The notes beneath the pieces are model-generated. The model did no database searches. It saw only the letters and a program-made list of their open reading frames with translations, and had not been told where the DNA came from. A stretch of 64,000 nt of DNA from Helicoverpa zea (taxonomy: Eukaryota > Arthropoda > Insecta > Lepidoptera > Noctuidae). A program made the translations under genes and the position numbers. This document shows, piece after piece, positions 44,501 through 53,500 of this stretch (positions are counted from its first letter, which is position 1; the number at the start of each line of letters is the position of its first letter). The stretch covers positions 8,122,001-8,186,000 of the forward strand of contig NC_061474.1 of NCBI RefSeq assembly GCF_022581195.2. The letters run 5' to 3'.

Positions 44501-47500
44501 TGCCTACGCCTTATGAATTCGCATAACTTGTATTTTGGTTACCATTTTAGTTATTCGTCGAACTGTTGCATGATTGAGTGGTTCCTTCTCTTTTTGCAAT
44601 GCCCTTTTTAAGGGGAAAATACAAACATTTTTCTCGGAAAGTTCAGCACGTTGACAGACAAAGCCCTCCCCTAACATTCAAGGCACTTTCTTTTGCGCAA
44701 TTGGAAAAGTACTGCGAAGCCGTGAAAATGATCTCCGCTAAGATTTGCGCAAGGTCCCGTTGTTTTATTAAACGTGGGGGAAATACTTTATTTTTTGTTG
44801 CTAACTTTTAGTTGCCAATTTGCATAGAAAGTTCGATATTTGGTTTGGAGTCGTCGGTTTTAACTATTTTCATCTGTGTCGATGTTGTGTATGGTGTTAC
44901 GGTACCATGTTTGTATTGAAACTTCGCTTCTATCGAGATCTTTTTTAACAGTTAAAAAATCACCTCCCACTGGATCCACCTTCAAATCGTCCACTTAACA
45001 TATACGTTGATACAGCATAATATGGTACCCAAAACAGTATTTTCCCCTCAGATCTTTGGAGAAAACGTAGTGACGTACAATAGAACATCCAGTCCTCGTA
45101 AGAGTGGCAACATGTTTGTGTCTGGAACAATATTATTGTATTGAAACATAACCTGCCGACGGTCTGGCAACGTCGCTTCTACGAATGCATTTCGCGTAAC
45201 GTATTTTGCTTGAGGCGCGCAGTTCCTAAAATGACCAGACACGCGACTGTGGGTGTCAACTCTTGATAATGAATACATTGTAGTTTCTAGTCTAGACGGA
45301 GAGCATAATTATATTGAAGTAATTATATTTATTATAAAAACCTACTAGACAGTTAGTTACAGGAGATGACTTAATACGTCTCGCAGTTTTTGGTTCGGAA
45401 CGAGTAATTTAAATAAAAACGTTTGTCTTGATAATTTCTCCTTGTTTTTCAAAACTAGTTTATTTACTCGCTACTGTTTTGAATTCGTCTAGTGCGATAA
45501 CCTTGCACCGCCCTGGTACTAATTTACATGAAATTCTCTAGATAAACTCACTCCTTCCTCATTCATAAGTATTTTTAAGAAAACTAAATAAGCCTCAGGT
45601 ACATTTAGGTATCGCTATAGAACATTTTTTATGCCTAACTATTACAACTAAAATTAGTAATACAAAGATTAGCCAGCTCTTTCTTTGATAGTCAGATGCA
45701 ATCAAGAATCAAAAACTTTATTTCCTTCAGAACCACAAAAACAATCAAACTTAAAATGTCCAATTAATATGATGATTAATATACTATGCTGATAGCATTT
45801 ATCATTAACTTCCGGCAGCGATTTCACTCCCGTGGGAATTACTCCACACGCCCCGATAAAAAGTAGCGTATTATTTTCCTCGATAAATGCTCTAACTAAC
45901 ATCGAAATATTTTTTTAAATCGGACCAGACTTGTTCTTGAAATTAGCGCGTTAAAACAATGACACTCTAGCTTTATATTTACTAGCTTTTTCTGCGGCTT
46001 CACCCGCGTCCCGGTGGAATTACTGCCCGTACCTATAAAAAATATAGCTAATGTTACTCAGGAATATTGTAGCTTTCCAACAGAGTAAGAATTTTTCAAA
46101 TCTGTTTAGTAATCGGTTAACAAATATTATGTTTTAGTACAGATTATCTAATGTGGTAATTCCTTGTTGCAGATGGTACGGCTACGAAAAGGACCACAAC
46201 ATCCTGGTGATGGACCTCCTTGGTCCATCACTGGAGGACCTCTTCAACTTCTGCTCGCGCCAGTTCACCATCAAGACGGTTCTTATGCTGGCAGGTCTGT
46301 ATCCGTACTGTTCTTGTCCATAGGGATTTTAGAATGATCTACGACAATTTTCAGCGTTTGAAAAGCTTGGCACATGAGTATGTTTTCACTACTCGCACTG
46401 GCCAGTAGTTTTCCCAACTATGTTGGGGTCGGCTTTCAGTCTTAACAGATGCAGCTGAATATCAGTTTTATAAGGTGCAATTGCACATTTGACCTCCTCA
46501 ACCTAAGTTAACCAGGCAATCCAATACCCCTTGGTAAGACTAATGTCAGACTTTCTAGCTTCTGACTACCCTTTACGACTGCCAAGGATGTTAAATGACT
46601 TGTATTCATCGAAAATATGATCTCTTGTCAGCTTGTAATTTGTATACTCTGAAGTTAATGTATAATTGTTTGCAGTATAATGAGATATAATTAGGCGTAT
46701 AAGTACCCACTCTATGCTAATGATTATGTTCACTTTTCTTTTCATACACATTCGCTATTGTTTACATAACTTGTTTGAAGTAATTACGTATGATTAGCAT
46801 TAAAATATGTTCAAACAAAACAAAACGTGCAGGGCTAATTGAAATAATACCTTGTTGATCAAAACAATGCTTACAACATTTTAATTATTTATTTTCGTCT
46901 TACTCATTTCCTTTACTGTTGTTTTTTTTAATGCACACATCGGACTATCAAGGTAATTTTCACTAACTTCTAACCACATATTTATCTTGCTATTTATTTT
47001 CTGTTATAACTTGAATGAAGATACCTTAGTAGACTGACTTTGTTGTAGCCTCAAGTGTGCTGTTTTATTAGCTGGTCAAAAGTGTCAAATACCTTCAGTT
47101 TATCACAGTCTCCTTGTGTTCATTATTTAGCAAATGTCTCCCAACACGTATTCTTTCGTTGAAATCGACTAACTTCAACAAACTTGAGCAGCACGTCAAA
47201 TCCCCCCTTTGGTCCTCAGATCAAATGCTCGGGCGCGTGGAGTTCATCCACTGCAAGTGCTTCATCCACCGTGACATCAAGCCGGATAACTTCCTGATGG
47301 GCATCGGCCGCCATTGCAACAAGCTCTATATGATCGACTTCGGTCTCGCCAAGAAGTTCCGGGACCTCCGCACGCGTGCCCACATCTCATATCGCGAGGA
47401 TAAGAATCTTACTGGTGAGTTGATGAAAGTAGGTTGTATATCTATAGAAATTTTAGCGTACGAGAGCAATTTTGGTGTGAATTTGTTGAAGAGAGTTTTG

Positions 47501-50500
47501 CGGATGTTGGTTCAGTTTAATCCTTGAAAAAATTACATGTCAAGTTTTTCATATGTGTATTTCCAAAATCAATCAACAAAAGATTTTAAAATAAAATAAA
47601 AAACCTCCCGTGCGTTCTAGTTTCTACGGGATTAGGGTGAAACCGCGAGGAACATCTAGTCTGGTAATAATGGCTAAAAAGTGTCAGGTTTTGGACTTAA
47701 ATTGCTGTTTAAACGTCGTAGGCGTATCTACGGTTACTTTGAATATTTTTTCTGTGAACCAGCGGCGTTCGCTATGTTCCTAATTTGTTGAAATATGAAA
47801 TAACAAAGGTTCCATTACCAATATATTGTGTAAATTAAAATCTTCACAGTCTGGGACAGTCAAGTATTAGTATTATTAAACCAACGAACAAATAAACAAA
47901 CGCGCTGAGAAATACAGTAGTATCTCCCAGCCCCGTACAAGTTCCCTCGTTTATACAGTTAACTTAATACCACAGTGAGTCATGGTACTTGGTATTTGAA
48001 GCGTGCTCGCCGTTGCCATGGTTACCTAACAATAGCTGATACAGATCGGAGCTTCGTTTTAAGTACTCGGGGAACTAGAAAAGCCTGTTTTCACAGCGTA
48101 GGAATTATTCAGTTCATTAGTTAGTAATTGCAACATTACTGTAAACTTGCAATAAATGCATTTTCTAACAGTACATAATTGTTCATTTACGGTATTTGAT
48201 AAGTTACTTGCATCATAGCATGAAAATAAGGAACTGTTGTGTCACGTGATAAAGTTATAGCAATCAATAGATTTATCGTTCTAGTAATTCAATATAACTT
48301 TTATCAGTACGATAACGATGCAAACAAACGTACAAAAAGTACCCTAATCGCAATTTATTTTGAAGATAATTTGAAATCGATATTTTAGGAAACTGCACTA
48401 TTCCGTAATCAAAAATCCTGTTTTGAACAAGTAAATACTAAAAGCATTCCGTGATCTGAATCGATGAATATATTTGGCTTACATAGATTTCAGAATCTAT
48501 CAAAAGAAAAAATATTTTTTTCTGAGACCCAGAATAACCAAACATGGAACAAATCTTTGCAAAATTGCCTAAAAATCAACTGAAAGCTTTTTGCCGAATT
48601 AGAACTTGTACTAAATACGAATTGTTTGTATCAGGCACGGCTCGGTACGCATCGATAAACGCCCACCTCGGCATCGAACAGTCGCGGCGGGACGACATGG
48701 AGTCTCTTGGATACGTGCTCATGTATTTCAACAGGTAAGTTTACTTGCAACTTAGAAATAGGTGCTAAAATATATTTTGCTATGTAATAAATGCCAAACC
48801 TATGTATGTAAAGTCTGGTAAAGTTCCAGTCTTCCTTTACTTTGCTCTGAGAGTAGGCCCTACTCTGTTGGGTGACCAGACCAAAAACCCTGAAATCCAA
48901 AGGCATTTCTAGAAAAGAAACTGAGATTTTGTGACTAAGATACAATTCAGAAAGGTGCTTTTAACAGAAAAAGGGTCCTCAAATTCATATAGGTATTGTT
49001 TAGGATATAAAGTACATTTTCATATTAATTCCCAATCTACAACTTTTACTACGCAATATAAAATCGTTATTCGTCAGTCACATAGTACCTATACATTTAT
49101 ATGAGAAAATTTCTATAGAAACACAGACAAGTCGTACATTATTTTCACCGGAGTCGTGCGTGTTTGGGTTGTTAATCGAACAACGTCACGGAATGCGTAG
49201 CTCCTGTTCGATATCCATTCAACTGATATTGATTCTGAGTATCATGATTCATAGGTCACTTTGAATCACGAATCTTTACGTCAAAATTACCAAGAAAACT
49301 AAAACAAAAATATGAAAGAATTTTCCATTTTGAAGCTGTGTTGGCCTTTTCGAAAGGCACGTGAAGTCGAGATTAAATCTGCAAAAATAAGCGGACGCTT
49401 TCTTAGCCTGATTTTTTGGCGTGATGCCCAAGAACGTTTTCTTATAAGATTCAGGATCTTTCTTTATCCTTGACGCTGCGATTTAGGTGATCTTCACACT
49501 GCCCCGCATCACGCTGCATCTTGCGTGTCGACGCACCTACGCGCGTTCCTGCGGGAGTGCAAATCTGCATCATCGTGCGGGTTTTTCGCGCACTCACGCG
49601 CGTAGGTGCGTTTTGTTAATTCACGCACGACAGCTCTCATCGAGTTCCATTTTCAAACATACACGTCACGCCCATTCAAAATCACGCGCGTCACTGCGGG
49701 ATTCAGTGTGCCATACCTTGCGTCTCGCCCCGCACGCGCGGGGGTGCGTGTTTCTCCGCATGTATGTGCGTGATCCGCATGAACGCGCGTGGATGCATTT
49801 TCAGTGTGTTGGACTATGCGTGTTTTCCATACAAACGGAGACATTTCCATACAACGGAAAAAAACGCATCCACGCACTACGCTGCATCATGCGGGGGGCA
49901 GTGTGATAATCGCCTTATGCATTCCACGTTTCATGTTTTCGCAATAATTTGCGAAAGCACTAATGAATTATTCTATACGACAGAAACTTATCAATAGAAT
50001 AGGATGTCTTTAAATCCTATGATTTTTGTACACTTTCAATAAGCTGTAGATTTATTAATTTGGATTAAAGGGCTCAAACAACCATTTAGTCGTAACGGAG
50101 AAAATTATCCCAAGTTACAAAAAAAATATGTATATCGTAACTGGTCTCAGTCATCCGATAGCCGTATTCCGGTTTGTCTTGCGGTTGATCCGGCGTGCAT
50201 GTCCCGACTTGTTGCAATCTGACTCAGCGAGGACCCGTTTCGATCCGTTACCGGTCCAATAAGGCCGTTGCATTTCAAATGTGCCTGGTTGCTGGGACTT
50301 GCGCAATTTTATTGTGAATTTTACTGTTGGCTATTGCATTTGTATGGTTTATTGTATAGTAAGGTCTTCAAACATAAAGATCCAGTAGACATGTCTAAAG
50401 TATACCATAAGGATATTTTCTATATTCTTAGGTTACAGATTCCATTGCATAGTTCCATCATAGGTCAATTTGCGTTGCAAAAATCGTTAGATTTCGAACG

Positions 50501-53500
50501 ATTCAGGATATTTTTATTTTTTTTCTCTTCTATAACTAATTTGGATACATGCTGCGTAAGAGTTGTCGTATAATACATTTTGTTTTCTACAACAGAGGCT
50601 CGCTGCCGTGGCAAGGCCTGAAGGCGATCACCAAAAAGCAGAAGTACGAGCGGATCAGCGAGAAAAAGATGTCTACACCGGTTGAGGTGCTCTGTAAGGT
50701 AAGGTTTCATTTTACTTTATACCTACGCTGATTCTGACGTTCATGCTCAAAGTCACGTTCGCCTTCTAAAAGGGTGCATAACAGAGTAGATATCTCACTT
50801 ATATTCTTTGATATTTAATTCTAAGAGAAGTGTGGTAATTCAAAAAGTACCTTTATGAAATCATTCACACTAACAGCCCATTAATGAAAATAAAAACAGT
50901 CCGCTCTTTTAAACTTCACTCCATTACTCGTTATCGCTTCTCTCGTCACGTGTGGCACACGTGAATGTGACGAGATTAGACACAAGTTTACCACAGACGC
51001 AGGTATCTTTCCATGGTCCACGGTAATTGAATAAGCGTTGTGCATAGCCCACTGACACAGCCGACTTGACTGCGCGTGAGCGGTAATGGATTTGAACCTG
51101 CGACCTCGCGGAGAAGGTCGGCGAATTAAATCTTAACTCTTTGGCTTGTTACGTCACTGATTTATACTTAGTTTGTGTAGTTTGTTAGTTTTTAACTGGT
51201 GATATTGGAAAGTATTATCGATACATTTTAACTATCTAACACTAGAATTCGACCATTTAACTTGTAACGGCACCATTTTTAGTCGAAATTACGACACCAT
51301 TTGAAATCACCGATTTGACCTCTTATTGGCCAAGTTTACACAATTAAATGGCTCACCCTTATTATAATGAATTGGCTATTTATTCATTTTATGATGTTAG
51401 TGAATTAATTTAAATGGCAAATCCAATAGGCCGGATGTAAAACTTGTATAAATAAATACGAAGGTCTTCGTATGACACCTGCACTTGTTAATTACGTTAA
51501 ATTCAATCAGTCTTCCTTGTAGTAATTGCGCATATAGAATATTAAATTTTCGTCGACTAATAGCAATGTAATACGTGGTATTACATATCGAGAAAATCAT
51601 TTCTAAAACATGGATGCAACTTACGCCCGTTCTCAATTTTGTTATCTTTTGTTTTGCATATTAGAGATATGAATTTAACTTTAGTTGTATGAAGCTAATA
51701 TTAAAATTCAACTTCTAGTAAGCAACTCCATATATAGAGAATAAGCGATTGTTGTCGCGAATATCTTTGGCAGATATCATAAGAAATAAGTATAAGTGTT
51801 AGAAGCATGATTTACGATATAACAATTATGTACAATAATGAATACTCGAATTATAAGGTGTTTTGAATGCTCACAGATTTAGTATAATGTTCCATACACC
51901 ATCATTGAAATGACACACTGCATTCCGAAAGGAAACTGCTGATTGACGCGCTACATAGCCATACCATTGATTTGGTATGGCTAAAAGCGCCATGGATGAC
52001 TTGAAGTAAATTGTATTACTATTTATAAACTAGATATATTAAAATCGGCAGTGCCTATACGAAACCTGCATAATTTATTATGTGCACTTAATGATGTGAC
52101 AAAAAATACTAAATGTTGCTGAACTTTTCGGTCCTTCAACAACTTTGACCCTTTTACATTTTTCGGTTGCCCTAACTTTAATACTTTTTAAGTAATTGTG
52201 CAGAAGAAAGTAAATATGTTGCGTATTTGTAACCACATTGAAGGATAGGATTAAATCCCTTTTTTATCCATCTCTATAATAGGGTTGTTTCCTAGTATTC
52301 AGTCAATTAAAAATTTGTATATGTACCGAATGTTTACAAAACTATAAACACGATAAGCTATATTATATTAATAATAACTGACCACATAATTTTTAAATAA
52401 TTTATGAAATTTAAATTTATCGTCTATTACGTCATGCCCTTGAAAACGGCGAATCGAGTCCGATGTCGTCACTTTACATTGACAATGACAAGTATTTGAC
52501 AGTGACAGTCTATGACAGGTATAAACTGAGAATTGATGTGATGTTTTCTTTAGTTTTTATTTGTATTTGAGCGAAAGAAAGTTAGAAAAGAATAAGTTAG
52601 AAATTGGAAACAACCCTATTATTAAAATCGTCGTAAGGTCGTCGTAGGGGCGAAAAATACCAACTAAATATTTTGATTAACATAAAAATATTCAGTTTCA
52701 TAACAGCTGCAACAATGCAGCAAATATCATAATTTCGCAGCTAAACCTTATCACTATAAAAACATTAATTAAAACATTTTATTTACCCAGGGATTCCCGG
52801 CCGAGTTTGCGATGTATTTAAATTACTGCCGTGGACTGACCTTCGACGAGGCTCCTGATTACATGTATCTAAGACAGGTGAGTCACTATTGTATTGTATT
52901 CACTAGTATACTGAATTACGCGTAAATGTGTCACGTAGGTACGAATGTTTGTTAATTACTAATTTGCTGGAATTTGCGTAGTAAAATTTATTACGCGTAG
53001 TAGGGACTGACTGCTGTAAATTTGTTTAAATTGACACTAATATTGCAGTTGTAAAATATCCTGTTAATTTATAAAGATCATGGGTTCGATTCCTGAATTG
53101 GATAGTGTCTTTGGGATTGCATTTTCTCAGCCGTCAGAATTACGTATTGTAATTTCATAGGAGCTAAAAATGATGACAGGATGCGTAAAGTAGGTAAAAC
53201 TGAAATTATATCTAAAGTAATTTTACAATTTAAAGTGTAATAAAAGGTATATTTCTGGGGTCCCCCCTTTATGGCAGAACTTTTTATGGCATAATCTTAT
53301 TTTGCATACCAACAGTTGGCATAACCTTCATTTCGCAGAAAATCGTGTGGCATACACTCATTTCGCATAATTTAAAAACGCATAATTTTGGCAAGCAGAA
53401 TCATCTTTAGGCATAAATTTCATATTCATAATACTTAAATAGTAGAAACATCATTTAGCAGAAAGTTGTCAGTCAGAATTTCAAGCATGCAGAATGCAAG

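Larger units (their letters stand above)
39524..46172 (+). other. CK1 intron 2 (6.6 kb)
   Basis: Holds a 958-bp element with 30-base terminal inverted repeats (40731-41688) and LINE-tail-like repeat text (about 45805-45980 and 45985-46110). The remainder shows no gene, repeat or motif that can be supported. Confidence 0.6.
50699..52790 (+). other. CK1 intron 6
   Basis: Holds a tRNA-like remnant on the minus strand (51076-51137), a small perfect hairpin (51956-51981, agccatacca / tggtatggct) and a TA-flanked MITE (52279-52619). Confidence 0.5.

Noticed and set aside
49487..49906. 139-codon frame and its antisense partners
   Set aside because: By-products of the CG-dense MITE; low-complexity Arg/His/Cys composition and no family motifs.
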